DNA of 64,000 nt from Tabrizicola thermarum (GCF_003574395.1 NZ_QMJY01000080.1:108533-172532), one strand, 5' to 3'. Positions 31,630-41,686 are shown, counted from the stretch's first letter. Notes: generated by a model not told the origin, from the letters alone. Program-made: numbers and translations.

Positions 31630-33231
31630 TCAGCGCTCGGTCAGCTTCAGCTCGATCCGGCGGTTCAGCGCCCGCGAGGCCTCGTCATTGCCCGGCGCGA
31701 CGGGCCGGTATTCGCCGAACCCCGTGGCGGCCAGCCGTTCGGGCGGAAAGCCAAGCTCGTTCTGCATGTAGCGCACAACCGACAGCGCGCGGGCCTGGCT
31801 AAGCTCCCAGTTGTCGGCGAACCGGCCCCCGGTGATCGGCACGTTGTCGGTATGTCCGTCCACCCGGATGATCCAGTCGATCTCGGGCGGGATCTTCGCC
31901 CGCACCTCATCGAGGATCCGCACCACCCCGGCAATCTGGGCCTGCCCCTCGGGCGCCAGGTCGGCCGAGCCCGGATTGAACAGGACTTCGGAGGAGAAGA
32001 CGAAGCGGTCGCCCACCACGCGGACCCCTTCGCGGCCCTGCAAGAGGCTGGACAACTGGCCGAAGAATTCGGACCGGAAGCGGGAGAGATCCCTGTTCTC
32101 TTCGGCCAGCCGCGCGGCTTCGGCGGCCTCCAGCTCCGCCCGCCTGCGCTGCTCGGCGGCGACCTGCGCCAGGGCGGCGTTCAGGTCCTTGCCAAGCGAG
32201 TCCAGCTGCACCTTCGCGGCCTCGTCCCGCGCCTTCGACTCGTCCAGCACCGATTGCAGGCTGCCCAGCTGGCTGCGCAGGGCGGCGACCTGCCGGTTCA
32301 GCAGTTCGACCTCGCGCGCGGCGGCCAGGGTCTTTTCCTGTTCGGCCAGCAGCGCCGTCCTGGCTGCGGCAAGCGCCGCGTCCTTCGCAGTCGCGCCTTC
32401 GGCAGCGGCACGGGCGCCGGCCAGAAGGGTCAGCGTCTCCTCGGCCCGCTTGCGTTCTTCTTCCAGCGCCAGGGTCATCGCGGTCAGTTCGGTCTCCGAG
32501 TTCGCCAGCTTCTCGCGCAGGGCCTGCAACGCCGCCGCATCGGCCAGACGCGCCGCCTCGGCCTCGCTTACCCGCTCCTGCGCGGCCTTCAGCGCGGCTG
32601 CGTCGGTCTCGGCCCTGGCCTTTTCCTGCGCCAGCAGCGCCTCGAGCGCGTCGCGGCGGGCGGCGGCAAGGCGGGCGGCCTCGGCATTGGCATCCACTTC
32701 TTCGCGCGCCTTGGCCAGGGCAAGCGTCATCGCTTCGGCCTCGGACATCAGCCTGGCCTTGGCGGCCTCCAGATCGGCGACCGAGGCGCTCAGCCGTTCC
32801 GCATCGCCGCGCGCCCTGTCGCGTTCGACAAGCAAAGCCGCGACCTGCGTCTCGAAATCGGTGATCCGCGACTTTGCCGCGTCCAGCTCGCCCTGCCGCG
32901 CAGCCAGATCGGCGGTCAGCGAGGCGATGAGGCCGGCCCGCCGTTCGCCCTCGGCCAGGGCCGAGGACAGCCCGGCCTGCAATTCTGCAACCCTTGTCTC
33001 AAGCCCGCTCGCCCTTGCCCGTTCCAGCCCCAGCGCGTCGGCCAGTTGCGCGACCTGGGCCGTGAGGGACTCCAGCTCGCTGTCCTGCGTGGTGATCGTG
33101 TCGCGCAGGACCGACTGCATCACGGTGAAGATGGTCAGGACGAACATCAGCACCATCAGCAGGGTCGTCACCGCATCGACGAAGCCCGGCCAGATCAGGC
33201 TTTGGTCCCGACGTCTGGTCCGCGCGACCAT
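31630..33231 (-). CDS. MotB/OmpA-like protein with long coiled coil
   Basis: A 533-residue protein. A single N-terminal membrane helix (about 13-35, WPGFVDAVTTLLMVLMFVL) holds an Asp (residue 19) in the position of the MotB/ExbD proton-path Asp. About 40-380 is a long Ala/Glu/Leu-rich coiled coil. The C-terminal OmpA domain (about 410-533) has IIRVDGHTDNVPI and NWELSQARALSVV, which bind peptidoglycan. It follows the ExbB/MotA-like gene with one base between them, so they probably form a stator-like complex. The coiled coil is much longer than in flagellar MotB. Confidence 0.88.
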   Translation of the reverse strand: MVARTRRRDQSLIWPGFVDAVTTLLMVLMFVLTIFTVMQSVLRDTITTQDSELESLTAQVAQLADALGLERARASGLETRVAELQAGLSSALAEGERRAGLIASLTADLAARQGELDAAKSRITDFETQVAALLVERDRARGDAERLSASVADLEAAKARLMSEAEAMTLALAKAREEVDANAEAARLAAARRDALEALLAQEKARAETDAAALKAAQERVSEAEAARLADAAALQALREKLANSETELTAMTLALEEERKRAEETLTLLAGARAAAEGATAKDAALAAARTALLAEQEKTLAAAREVELLNRQVAALRSQLGSLQSVLDESKARDEAAKVQLDSLGKDLNAALAQVAAEQRRRAELEAAEAARLAEENRDLSRFRSEFFGQLSSLLQGREGVRVVGDRFVFSSEVLFNPGSADLAPEGQAQIAGVVRILDEVRAKIPPEIDWIIRVDGHTDNVPITGGRFADNWELSQARALSVVRYMQNELGFPPERLAATGFGEYRPVAPGNDEASRALNRRIELKLTER

Positions 33232-33232
33232 C

Positions 33233-34408
33233 TCAGGCCCGCCCGGCGCCGCGGCCCAGCTGGCGGATGGCGCTGGTCAGCTGGCCGATGTCGGTTTTCA
33301 GGTCGTTCAGGGTTTCCTGCCGACCCGCTGCCATTTCCTCCAGAATCCGCAACAGCTGCACGTCGATGGACCGCAGCCGCATCCGGCTTTCCGGGTCGCT
33401 GCCGCCCCCGGCCTCGCCGGTTTCCAGAGCGGTCAGCAGCCGTTCCTGCCCCTCGGCGATCCGGCGCAGAAGGGCAGACTGACCGCGTTCGGCGTCGATG
33501 CGGTCGGTCAGCTGCGTGATGGCAGCCACCAGTTCGTTGATCTTCATCTCGGACTGGAAGCGGCTGTTCTCCGTCTGGGTCTGCAGCGCCTGAAGCTCTT
33601 CCAGCTGCTGCGCCATGTGGTCGACCAGCAGGCCAAGCGCATTCTGGTCGACACCGTCGCCGTCGCCGGCATAGCCAAGCCGGGTGATCGAGGAGAGCCA
33701 CTCCTCCAGCTCGCGTATGAAACGGTTCTGGCCGTGGCCCGCGAACAGCTCCAGCAGGCCCAGCACCAGCGACCCCGCCAGCCCCAGAAGCGAGGACGAA
33801 AACGCCGTGCCCATCCCGCCCAGCTGGCTTTCAAGGCCGCCCATCAGCTTGCCGAAGACGTCGAGGCCGCTTTCCCCTTCCTGCGGGGCCAGGGACCGGA
33901 TGGTCTCCACCACGGCGGGGACCGTGGTCGCCAGCCCCCAGAAAGTGCCCAGAAGCCCCAGGAACACCAGCAGGTTGATGAGATACCGCGTGATGTCGCG
34001 CGCCTCGTCGATGCGCTGGACGACCGACTCCTGGATCGAGCGCGAGGACGAGGCCGAGATCGACATCCGGGCCGAGCGTGACCTGAGCAACGCCGCCAGC
34101 GGGGCCAGCAGGCGCGGCGGGGTTTCGTTCTCGCTGCCCGGTGTGCCACGGACGAAATTCTCGATCCAGTAGACCGACTGGGCCAGGATCCAGACCTGCC
34201 AGAAGCAGGACAGCACGCCGAACAGGAACACCAGCCCGATGATCCCGTTCAGAACCGGGTTCGTGCGCAGGATGCCGATGATCTGGGCATGGATCAGCCA
34301 GGCCCCGCTGCCGACCAGAGCGCAGACCAGAAGCATCGTGGTGATCGCGCGAATCGGCTGCGAGAAGGTGGTCGAAACCTCGGTCGCCCGCTGGTCTGTC
34401 TGGGACAT
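33233..34408 (-). CDS. MotA/TolQ/ExbB-like proton channel protein
   Basis: A 391-residue membrane protein with about four hydrophobic segments and a C-terminal coiled coil. The hallmark stretch GLLGTFWGLATTVPAVVETI and GLESQLGGMGTAFSSSLLGLAG place it in the MotA/ExbB superfamily. I choose the ATG at 34408 (MSQTDQRATE); upstream open frame is non-coding. With its partner it should make an ion-driven stator or force-transmitting complex of unknown target. Confidence 0.85.
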   Translation of the reverse strand: MSQTDQRATEVSTTFSQPIRAITTMLLVCALVGSGAWLIHAQIIGILRTNPVLNGIIGLVFLFGVLSCFWQVWILAQSVYWIENFVRGTPGSENETPPRLLAPLAALLRSRSARMSISASSSRSIQESVVQRIDEARDITRYLINLLVFLGLLGTFWGLATTVPAVVETIRSLAPQEGESGLDVFGKLMGGLESQLGGMGTAFSSSLLGLAGSLVLGLLELFAGHGQNRFIRELEEWLSSITRLGYAGDGDGVDQNALGLLVDHMAQQLEELQALQTQTENSRFQSEMKINELVAAITQLTDRIDAERGQSALLRRIAEGQERLLTALETGEAGGGSDPESRMRLRSIDVQLLRILEEMAAGRQETLNDLKTDIGQLTSAIRQLGRGAGRA

Positions 34409-34485
34409 GCTTGTCCTCTGTCTGCCCTCTGGTTCCTGCCTTGCGGCCAAGACTAGCAGGCTGGCGGAAACTGCCAAGCAAAAGG

Positions 34486-35013
34486 TCAGCTCAGATCGCG
34501 GACCCGTGTTGCCAGCCATTCCAGGTCTGGGTCCGCGATGCCAAGTTCGGCCAGATGCGCGGCGGTGGACCACAGATAGTCGCGGTTCGCGCCTCTCCCA
34601 CCAGTGGCGGTGGCGATGATCTGCGCCTGATCCTCGGGGTCCAGATGGCAATACTGCGCGTGATCGGGGTCGATCACATAGGTCAGCGCATCCAGCGGAC
34701 CTTCCGCGGTAAGGACCGGCAGGGTCACTTCCAGATAGGCCGAGGACACCAGCTCACGTTCGCGCAGGGCGGCGAGGGTGGCTTCCTCCTGTCCCGCAGC
34801 GACGCGGAGGGCGACCCCGGTGCAGGAGGCGCGCTCGGCCCGGTCCAGCGCAAGGACAAGGCCGGGCTTTTCCACCGTGCCGCGATGGTGGATGGACCGC
34901 ATGCAGAAGCTGCGGTGCCAGCCGTCCAGCCGGGCGATGCGGCGTTCGGCAACGGCAAAGCCGGGGTCCCAGATCAGCGATCCGTAGCCGAAGACCCAAA
35001 GCGGTGCGTGCAT
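34486..35013 (-). CDS. Gamma-glutamylcyclotransferase, ChaC-like
   Basis: A 175-residue enzyme. WVFGYGSLIW (residues 6-15) is the ChaC glycine loop that binds the gamma-glutamyl group, and SAYLEVTLPV has the likely catalytic Glu95. ChaC enzymes degrade glutathione to 5-oxoproline and Cys-Gly. The ATG at 35013 places the loop at the usual N-terminal distance; a GTG at 35046 would add 11 residues. Its start and the DUF2125 start are divergent and 63 bases apart. Confidence 0.9.
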   Translation of the reverse strand: MHAPLWVFGYGSLIWDPGFAVAERRIARLDGWHRSFCMRSIHHRGTVEKPGLVLALDRAERASCTGVALRVAAGQEEATLAALRERELVSSAYLEVTLPVLTAEGPLDALTYVIDPDHAQYCHLDPEDQAQIIATATGGRGANRDYLWSTAAHLAELGIADPDLEWLATRVRDLS

Positions 35014-35076
35014 GGCTGGCCCTGTAGCGTTTCGCCCTGTAAACACCGGGCCGTAGGCAATGAAAAGGGCCGGGCG

Positions 35077-36120
35077 ATGCGCAAGTTGCTGTTCCTCCTC
35101 CTTCTGGGCAGCGGGCTATGGTCGGGCTACTGGGTCGTCGGCTCGCGCGCGATCCGGCAGGGGATCGAGGACGGCTTCACCGATGCCACCGCACAGGGGC
35201 TGGTGGCCGAGAAGTCGGGCCTGACTGTCGCCGGTTTCCCGAACCGCTTCGATGTGACGGTCGAAGGGCTGCGCCTGATGGACCCGGCAACAGGTGCGGG
35301 CATCGAGGCGCCGTTCCTGCAAATCTTCGCGATGACCTGGAAGCCCTGGCATGTGATCGCGGCGCTGGCGCCCGAGCAGAAGCTGGCTCTGCCGGATCAG
35401 GCCGTGACCCTGACGTCGGAAGGGCTGCGCGCCAGCTTCCGCTCCCGGCCCTCGACCGATCTGCCATTGGCCGCCATCGTGTTCGAGACCGACCGCATTG
35501 CGGCGCTGTCCTCGGCGGGCTGGACTGTCGGCGCAGGCCGCAGCGTGGTCTCGTTCAGCGCCGACGAAGAGGTGACCGGCGCCGGCGATGCGCCGAACAC
35601 CTACCTGTTTTCGGCCGATCTGGCGGCAATCACGCCGGACCCGGACTTCATGGCCGCCGTCAAGGCCGTGACTGTCCCCGACCTGCCTGCGTCCGACCTG
35701 CCCGAGGTGATCGACAGCCTGCGCGCTGCCGTCTTCCTGACCTTCACCGCACCGCTCGACCGCCATTCGGGCGAAAAGCGGCCGCTTTTGACCGGGGTCG
35801 ACGTCAGCAAGTTCGTCGTCACCTGGGGGCAGCTTTCAGCGACTGCCAAGGGCCTGATCCAGGCCGACGATCAGGGTTTTGCGGCAGGCGAGATCACCGT
35901 CGAGGTCACCAACTGGAACCGCCTGCCCGCGCTTCTGGTCGCGGCCGGAGTGGTCAAGCCCGAAATGGCCCCGACCATCGCGCGCGGCATGCAGGCCCTT
36001 GCGGCACAGACGGACGACCTGTCGGTGCTGACGCTGAAACTGACGCTGGCCGAGGGTCGGATGAGCTTTGGCCCCTTCCCGCTTGGCCCAGCGCCGCTGA
36101 TGATCCCGCCGTCGGGCTGA
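35077..36120 (+). CDS. DUF2125 family protein
   Basis: A 347-residue protein with an N-terminal membrane anchor or signal (MRKLLFLLLLGSGLWSGYWV), then a beta-rich domain. The stretches GLTVAGFPNRFDVTVEGLRL, FLQIFAMTWKPWHVIAA and GEITVEVTNWNRLP are typical of DUF2125, a mostly alphaproteobacterial envelope family of unknown role. The 3' end abuts the convergent extensin-like gene (1 base apart). Confidence 0.88.
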   Translation: MRKLLFLLLLGSGLWSGYWVVGSRAIRQGIEDGFTDATAQGLVAEKSGLTVAGFPNRFDVTVEGLRLMDPATGAGIEAPFLQIFAMTWKPWHVIAALAPEQKLALPDQAVTLTSEGLRASFRSRPSTDLPLAAIVFETDRIAALSSAGWTVGAGRSVVSFSADEEVTGAGDAPNTYLFSADLAAITPDPDFMAAVKAVTVPDLPASDLPEVIDSLRAAVFLTFTAPLDRHSGEKRPLLTGVDVSKFVVTWGQLSATAKGLIQADDQGFAAGEITVEVTNWNRLPALLVAAGVVKPEMAPTIARGMQALAAQTDDLSVLTLKLTLAEGRMSFGPFPLGPAPLMIPPSG

Positions 36121-37032
36121 TCAGCGGCAGTAGGCTCCGCCCGAACGGGCCGAGGTGTCGAAATGGAAGTGGTCCTCGTGATAGCCGTCCGAGCCGGGGC
36201 CCAGCGTGGTCCTGAAATAGCCGCAGCCGGCCTTGTAGATGCGCCGCAAGAGCCTGTTGTAATCCTGCGCCACGGTCAGCACCTTGCCGTTGGACAGGAT
36301 GAAGGCCGAGATGTCGATGGCCCGGCCCTTGCCATGCTCGCTGATCCTGGCGCCCTTCACATTGTTGCGGCTGCGGCAGATGTAATGCGCGGCGACCTGC
36401 AACTCGACCAGCCTGCCGTCAAAGGCCGGTTGCGCGACCTCGTCCACCCAGGAATTCAGCGCCTTGGCAATCGAACAGTCCACCGTCGCCGCCTGGCTGA
36501 GCCTGACGCCCGCCACCGAAGTCACCCGCACCGGGTCTTCCACGCCGCAGCCCGACACCTTGGAGCTGATGCGCGCGATCGGCTCTCCCTTGATGGCGGA
36601 CACGCCGCAGACCGACCCCGCCATCGACGCCTTCTCGCGTCGCTTCTTGCGTTCTTCCTTGCGGGTCGGTGGCGGGATGGCGGCCAGATCGACCTCGTTG
36701 TCGGGCTCGCGCCCCGACAGGTCGAGCCCCGGCGCATTCGAGGCCGCTTTCAGCCCGGCCAGCCGCGTCGTCAGGGCCTCGGGTCTTGGCATCGGGCGCA
36801 AGGAGCGCGCCACCGCATCCGGCGGACCGGCATCGGCACCGGCCGACACGACGGCTGACGGCGCCAATGCCTCGGCCTGCGATTGCAGGTCCCCCGTCGG
36901 CTGGGCAAGCAGGACCGCCCCGACAAGGCGCGGGTTGACGGGGGGGCGGGGAGAGCGGTCGATCTCCTGCGCGAAAGCCCCCTGCGCAAGGCAGAGGCCA
37001 AGCGCCAGAACCAGCCCGCGCACCGGTGTCAC
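36121..37032 (-). CDS. Extensin-like C-terminal domain protein
   Basis: A 303-residue exported protein. The N-terminus (RGLVLALGLCLAQGAFAQ) is a signal peptide. The C-terminal ~180 residues form the extensin-like domain (PF06904): CGVSAIKGEPIARISSKVSG, SEHGKGRAIDISAF and DYNRLLRRIYKAGCGYFRTT, with a HEDHFHFD end rich in metal-type His. Role unknown but likely in the cell envelope. The start GTG at 37032 overlaps the tyrC stop by 4 bases (GTGA); GTG at 37023, with AAGGG at good spacing, is the alternative. Confidence 0.87.
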   Translation of the reverse strand: MTPVRGLVLALGLCLAQGAFAQEIDRSPRPPVNPRLVGAVLLAQPTGDLQSQAEALAPSAVVSAGADAGPPDAVARSLRPMPRPEALTTRLAGLKAASNAPGLDLSGREPDNEVDLAAIPPPTRKEERKKRREKASMAGSVCGVSAIKGEPIARISSKVSGCGVEDPVRVTSVAGVRLSQAATVDCSIAKALNSWVDEVAQPAFDGRLVELQVAAHYICRSRNNVKGARISEHGKGRAIDISAFILSNGKVLTVAQDYNRLLRRIYKAGCGYFRTTLGPGSDGYHEDHFHFDTSARSGGAYCR

Positions 37033-37949
37033 CCTTGCGTTCCGGGCGGCGCGGCGCGACCGAAATCCGGCGCGGCAGTGTCCTGGCCGGCCTCGATGAT
37101 CCCCCGCCGGATCGCCCGCGTCCGGGTGAAATAGGCGTGCAGATGGTCGCCGTCGCCCATACGGATCGCGCGTTGCAGCACGAACAGCTCTTCGGCAAAG
37201 CGGCCAAGGATGTCCAGCACCGCGTCCTTGTTGGTCAGGAACACATCGCGCCACATCACCGGGTCCGAGGCCGCGATCCGGGTAAAGTCGCGGAACCCCG
37301 AGGCGGAATACTTGATGACCTCGGATTGCGAGACGCGCCGCATATGGTCGGCCACGCCCACCATCGTGTAGGCGATGGCATGGGGCACATGGCTGACCAC
37401 GGCCAGCACCAGGTCGTGGTGCTCGACATCCATCTCTTCGACATTCGCCCCCATGGCTTCCAGAAGAGTGCGCAACTGCGCCACCGCCTGGGGGTCGGCC
37501 TCCGGCCCGGGCGTGAGAAGCCACCAGCGGTTCTGGAACAGCGTCGCAAAGCCCGACCGCGGCCCGGAATACTCCGTCCCCGCCAGCGGGTGGCCGGGAA
37601 TGAAATGGACGCCTGCGGGCAGATGCGGCGCCACTGCCTCGACCACCGCCCGCTTGACCGAGCCGACGTCCGTCACCGTCGCCCCCGGCTTCAGATGCGG
37701 CCCGATCTCGGCGGCAATCTCGCCCATCGCGCCGACGGGAACCGCAAGCACCACGAGGTCGGCGTCCCTGACCGCCTCGGCCGCTGTCTCGGTGACGCGG
37801 TCGCAGAACAGATCCTTCGCCACCGCCCGCGTCTCGGGCGATCTGGCGTAGCCGACGATCTCGCCCGCCAGCCCGCCCGCCCGCATGGCATGGGCCATGG
37901 ACGAGGCGATCAGTCCCAGGCCGATCAGGGCGACGCGCCGGTAGATCAT
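37029..37949 (-). CDS. tyrC: Prephenate/arogenate dehydrogenase TyrC
   Basis: A 306-residue NAD(P)-dependent enzyme in tyrosine synthesis. [17 protein letters not shown] is the nucleotide-binding glycine motif; [18 protein letters not shown] and [16 protein letters not shown] carry substrate residues including His. No chorismate mutase domain is fused. It overlaps hisC by 4 bases, as is common for this aromatic/histidine unit. Confidence 0.95.
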   Translation of the reverse strand: MIYRRVALIGLGLIASSMAHAMRAGGLAGEIVGYARSPETRAVAKDLFCDRVTETAAEAVRDADLVVLAVPVGAMGEIAAEIGPHLKPGATVTDVGSVKRAVVEAVAPHLPAGVHFIPGHPLAGTEYSGPRSGFATLFQNRWWLLTPGPEADPQAVAQLRTLLEAMGANVEEMDVEHHDLVLAVVSHVPHAIAYTMVGVADHMRRVSQSEVIKYSASGFRDFTRIAASDPVMWRDVFLTNKDAVLDILGRFAEELFVLQRAIRMGDGDHLHAYFTRTRAIRRGIIEAGQDTAAPDFGRAAPPGTQG

Positions 37950-39031
37950 TTGACCCCCTTGAACTGCGCCACCGCATGGGCGACCTGACGGCAGGAGGAT
38001 TCATCGCCGATGGTGATCCGCAGACAATGCGGCAGCTTGTAGCCCGCGACGCGCCGCACGATCAGGCCCTGGTTCTGCAGGAAGGCATCGCAGGCCTCGG
38101 CCTCTTCCTGGCTGGCAAAGCGCGCCAGGATGAAATTGGCCATCGAGGTGTCGGACGGCACCCCGATCTCGGCCAGGGCATTGGCCAGCCAGCTGCGCAT
38201 ACGCGAATTTTCGCTGCGGCAATGGGCGACGAAGGCCTGATCCCGAACGGCAGCCTCGGCCGTCTCAAGCTGGGTCGTCGACAGGTTGAACGGCCCCCGG
38301 ATGCGGTTCAGCACGTCGATGACATGGCGCGGCCCGTAGCCCCAGCCGATCCGCAACCCGCCCAACCCGTAGATCTTCGAGAACGTCCGCGTCATCACCA
38401 CATTGTCGCGCGCATCGACCAGCGAAGCGCCGCCGTCATAGCCTTCGACATATTCCGCATAGGCCCCGTCCAGCACCAGCAGCGCCTGCGGCGGCAGGTT
38501 CTCGGCCAACCGCGCGATCTCGGCGCCCGAGATCATCGTGCCGGTGGGATTGTTCGGGTTGGCAAGGAAGACCAGCCTCGTCCGCCGGTTGCAGGCAGCC
38601 AGGATCGCGTCGACATCCGCCGTCCGTTCACGCTCCGGCACCTCGACCGGGGTCGCGCCCACCGCCATGGTCGAAATGCGGTACATCAGAAAGCCGTGCT
38701 CGGTGAACACGACCTCGTCGCGCGGGCCGGCATAGGCCTGGCAGAGGAAGGTGATGATCTCGTCCGACCCGGCACCGCAGATGATGCGGGAAGCATCCAG
38801 CCCGTGCACGTCGGCAATGGCCGCGCGCAGGTCGGCGTGGTCGGTCACCGGATAGCGGTGCAATGTGTGAACCGTGCGGCCAAACGCCTCTTTCGCCTTG
38901 TCCGAGGCGCCGAAGGGGTTCTCGTTCGACGACAGCTTCACCACATTTGCCACGCCCGCCACATGCGCCTTGCCGCCCTCGTAAAGGGCGATGTCAAGAA
39001 TGCCTGGCTGCGGCTTGATCTGGTCGTTCAT
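37946..39031 (-). CDS. hisC: Histidinol-phosphate aminotransferase
   Basis: A 361-residue PLP aminotransferase of class [29 protein letters not shown] and [19 protein letters not shown] (with the Schiff-base Lys) are the family motifs. In this group it also transaminates prephenate or aromatic acids, which fits its position before tyrC. I use the ATG at 39031; the frame is open upstream only through the inverted repeat. Confidence 0.95.
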   Translation of the reverse strand: MNDQIKPQPGILDIALYEGGKAHVAGVANVVKLSSNENPFGASDKAKEAFGRTVHTLHRYPVTDHADLRAAIADVHGLDASRIICGAGSDEIITFLCQAYAGPRDEVVFTEHGFLMYRISTMAVGATPVEVPERERTADVDAILAACNRRTRLVFLANPNNPTGTMISGAEIARLAENLPPQALLVLDGAYAEYVEGYDGGASLVDARDNVVMTRTFSKIYGLGGLRIGWGYGPRHVIDVLNRIRGPFNLSTTQLETAEAAVRDQAFVAHCRSENSRMRSWLANALAEIGVPSDTSMANFILARFASQEEAEACDAFLQNQGLIVRRVAGYKLPHCLRITIGDESSCRQVAHAVAQFKGVK

Positions 39032-39334
39032 CCTGGCCCCCGCGATTGCCGCCCCGTTTACCCGGCTAAGCGCCTCAAGGCCAGAGGCTTCCACCCGAAC
39101 CCGACGTCGACAAGCGGAGCGGCATGCGCCGCAAGTCTTTTGTCTCGTCGTCGGCCTGCGCCTCCTCCTCGGACGTGCCTCCGGCGGGAGTATTTGGAGA
39201 AAAGAGCAATTGCACTTGCCCTTTTCGCAAATACTCCGGGGGATTGGGGGCAGCGCCCCCAGCAGCCGAGGAGGAGGCGAAGCCCGACGACGAGACAAGA
39301 GACTTGCGCGCCAGCGCTCCGATTGAGGGGCCGG
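39032..39334. other. Intergenic region with a large inverted repeat
   Basis: No gene was seen. The region between the hisC start and the homospermidine synthase stop is dominated by the inverted repeat at 39131-39307. Confidence 0.7.
39131..39307. repeat. Long imperfect inverted repeat with AAATACTCC core
   Basis: The outer arms (39131-39172 and 39266-39307) are inverted copies of 42 bases with 39 identities. Inside lie two inverted copies of the core (GGAGTATTTG at 39187-39196 and CAAATACTCC at 39228-39237) and a GGGGGCAGCGCCCCC hairpin. Each strand could fold a long stem, so it may end transcription of the upstream synthase gene. It is copy B of a family also seen at 26301 and 54029. Confidence 0.85.
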
Positions 39335-40753
39335 TCAGACCGCGAGGAAGTTGGTGAACTGCCAGGGGTCGTCCTCGTCCCGGTCCTCGGCAAAGCGGTT
39401 GATCCGGTTTTGCAAGGGCGTCCAGTCCGTATAGTGGCACTCGATGGACCCCAGGTAGGGACGCTGGACCTCGAGGCAGCGGACATGGTCCATCTCGTCG
39501 GCCTCGACGAAGCCCGCCTTCGGGTTCTCGGCCGCCCAGACCATGGCCGCCAGCACCGCACTGGTCACCTGCATCCCGGTCGCGTTCTGATAGGGCGCGA
39601 GCCGGCGCGCCTCCTCGCAGGAAAGCCGCGAGCCATACCACATCGCGCCCTTGGCGTGGCCGTAAAGCAGCACGCCAAGATCGTCGCCGCCGCTGGTGAT
39701 CTCGTCCGCTGTCAGGATGTGCTGCGCCTCGGCCAGCTTTCCCGCTCCGTTGATCTCGTGCAGCGAAAGGATCGCGTCGTTGCAGGGGTGGTAGGCGTAA
39801 TGGCAGGTCGGGCGGTAGACCGCTTTGCGCCCCTCCCAGACGGTGTAGTAATCCGGAATCGACAGCGCCTCGTTGTGGGTGATGACATAGCCGAACTGCG
39901 GCCCGACATCCGGGCACCAGCTCCGCACCCGCGTGTCCGCGCCCGGCCGGTCGATCCAGATCGCATAGCCCGGCCCGTGGTCGAAGGCGTGCCCGTTCGG
40001 CGGCAGCTTCTTCTCATGCGTGCCCCAGCCCAGCTCGGCGGGCTGATAGCCTTCGGACAGAAGCCCGTCCACCGACCAGGTGTTCACGAAGACCCCCAGC
40101 GGCTTCGGCCGGGCCGCGACCTGGGTATCGCGCTCGGCCACATGGATGCCCTTCACGCCCAGGCGCTGCATCAGCCGCGCCCAGTCCTCGCGCGATTTCG
40201 GAGCGGCGGCGACCCCGGTATCCGCCGCCAGTCGCAGCAGAGCCTCCTTCAAGAGCCAGGACACCATCCCCGGGTTCGCCCCGCAGCAGGACACCGCCGT
40301 CGGCCCGCCGACATAGGCCTTGCCCAGCTCCCGCACCTTTTCGCGCAAGGGATAGTTCGTGCGCTCGGCATTCGGCAGGGTCGAGCCGAAGTAGAACCCC
40401 GGCCAGGGCTCCACCACCGTGTCGATGTACTGGACCCCCATCTCCTGAGCCAGCTTCATCACTTCGATCGAATCGACATCGACCGACAGGTTCACGATCA
40501 TGCCCCGGCCCTCCGGGAACAAGCTGCGCAGCACGTCGGCGTAGTTGTCGGGCGTCAGCGCGACCTGAAGATGGCGGATGCCGTGGTCGCGCAGGATATG
40601 GGCGAAGTCGCCCGAAGGCTCGATCACGGTGAACCGGCTGCGGTCAAAGCCGATGTGGCGTTCGATCAGCGGCAGCGTGCCGCGCCCGATCGAGCCGAAG
40701 CCGATCATCACCAGAGCGCCGTCGATATGGGCGTGAACAGTCGTGGTGGTCAT
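39335..40753 (-). CDS. hss: Homospermidine synthase
   Basis: A 472-residue NAD-dependent enzyme that makes sym-homospermidine from putrescine. GALVMIGFGSIGRGTLPLI is the Rossmann motif, DTVVEPWPGFYFGSTLPNAE and GPTAVSCCGANPGMVSW are family stretches. Homospermidine is the main long polyamine of many alphaproteobacteria. Length fits the family (about 475). A promoter is presumably in the gap before rpsD. Confidence 0.95.
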   Translation of the reverse strand: MTTTTVHAHIDGALVMIGFGSIGRGTLPLIERHIGFDRSRFTVIEPSGDFAHILRDHGIRHLQVALTPDNYADVLRSLFPEGRGMIVNLSVDVDSIEVMKLAQEMGVQYIDTVVEPWPGFYFGSTLPNAERTNYPLREKVRELGKAYVGGPTAVSCCGANPGMVSWLLKEALLRLAADTGVAAAPKSREDWARLMQRLGVKGIHVAERDTQVAARPKPLGVFVNTWSVDGLLSEGYQPAELGWGTHEKKLPPNGHAFDHGPGYAIWIDRPGADTRVRSWCPDVGPQFGYVITHNEALSIPDYYTVWEGRKAVYRPTCHYAYHPCNDAILSLHEINGAGKLAEAQHILTADEITSGGDDLGVLLYGHAKGAMWYGSRLSCEEARRLAPYQNATGMQVTSAVLAAMVWAAENPKAGFVEADEMDHVRCLEVQRPYLGSIECHYTDWTPLQNRINRFAEDRDEDDPWQFTNFLAV

Positions 40754-40806
40754 GGTCCTTGGGTCCCCCCGGTTACAGAAGGGCGCGAAAGGCGCCGGAA
40801 CGGAAA

Positions 40807-40836
40807 AGGCCGCGCCGGGTGGCGCGGCCTCGGGTC
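40807..40836 (-). terminator. Rho-independent terminator of rpsD
   Basis: AGGCCGCGCC (40807-40816), loop GGGT and GGCGCGGCCT (40821-40830) form a perfect stem; on the minus strand it ends in CCTTTTCC. Confidence 0.85.
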
Positions 40837-40852
40837 ACGATCCCCGCAGGGA

Positions 40853-41473
40853 TCAGTTCTTCGCGTAGTATTCGACGACCAGGTTCGGCTCCATCTGCAC
40901 CGGATAGGGCACGTCGCCCAGGCCGGGGGTGCGCACGAACTTCGCCGTCAGCTTGCTGTTGTCCACTTCCAGATAGTCCGGCACGTCGCGTTCGGTCAGC
41001 GCGATGGCCTCGGCGATGGCCGCCATCTGCTTCGACTTCTGGCGCACTTCGATCACGTCGCCCTCCGACACCCGGTAGGACGCGATGTTCACCCGCTTGC
41101 CGTTCACCAGCACATGGCCGTGGTTCACGAACTGACGCGCCGCGAAGATGGTCGGGACGAACTTGGCACGATAGACCACCGCATCCAGACGCCGCTCCAA
41201 GAGGCCGATCAGCATTTCGCCGGTGTCGCCGCGCACCCGCTCGGCCTCGGCATAGATCTTGCGGAACTGCTTTTCGGTCAGGTCGCCGTAATAGCCCTTC
41301 AGCTTCTGCTTGGCGCGCAGCTGAGTGCCGAAGTCCGACAGCTTGTTCTTGCGGCGCTGGCCGTGCTGGCCGGGGCCGTACTCGCGCTTGTTGATCGGGG
41401 ATTTCGGACGGCCCCAGATGTTTTCGCCCATCCGGCGGTCGATCTTGTACTTGGCAGAGGTGCGTTTCGTCAC
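40853..41473 (-). CDS. rpsD: Small ribosomal subunit protein uS4 (S4)
   Basis: A 206-residue rRNA-binding protein of the small subunit. It begins [20 protein letters not shown] and has the S4 domain [19 protein letters not shown] and [15 protein letters not shown]. Typical length. A solitary rpsD away from the main r-protein operon is usual in alphaproteobacteria. Confidence 0.99.
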   Translation of the reverse strand: MTKRTSAKYKIDRRMGENIWGRPKSPINKREYGPGQHGQRRKNKLSDFGTQLRAKQKLKGYYGDLTEKQFRKIYAEAERVRGDTGEMLIGLLERRLDAVVYRAKFVPTIFAARQFVNHGHVLVNGKRVNIASYRVSEGDVIEVRQKSKQMAAIAEAIALTERDVPDYLEVDNSKLTAKFVRTPGLGDVPYPVQMEPNLVVEYYAKN

Positions 41474-41616
41474 CGCTGATCTCCTTCAATTGTGGCTCTT
41501 TCGGCTTGTCCGAAAAGCGGTTCCCACTTTTCGGGCCTCAGAGTGTTACGAAGGGCGTTGTCCTTTGACCTTTCGGCCTGACAGGCATCCCCTTGCGGGG
41601 GCCACCAACACCAATG

Positions 41617-41652
41617 AAAAGCCCCGGGACCGGCCCGGGACTGGCGGGCTTA
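41617..41652 (-). terminator. Possible terminator of aroC
   Basis: AAAAGCCCC pairs with GGGCTT across a GC-rich centre containing CCCGGGA repeats; on the minus strand it ends in GGGGCTTTTC, about 40 bases past the aroC stop. Confidence 0.5.
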
Positions 41653-41686
41653 TACAGGGGAAAGCGGGGGAGTCAACAGGCCCGCT

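Noticed and set aside
31630..34408. A complete Zorya defence system
   Set aside because: Only the ZorA/ZorB-like pair is present; no helicase or other effector gene is next to it.
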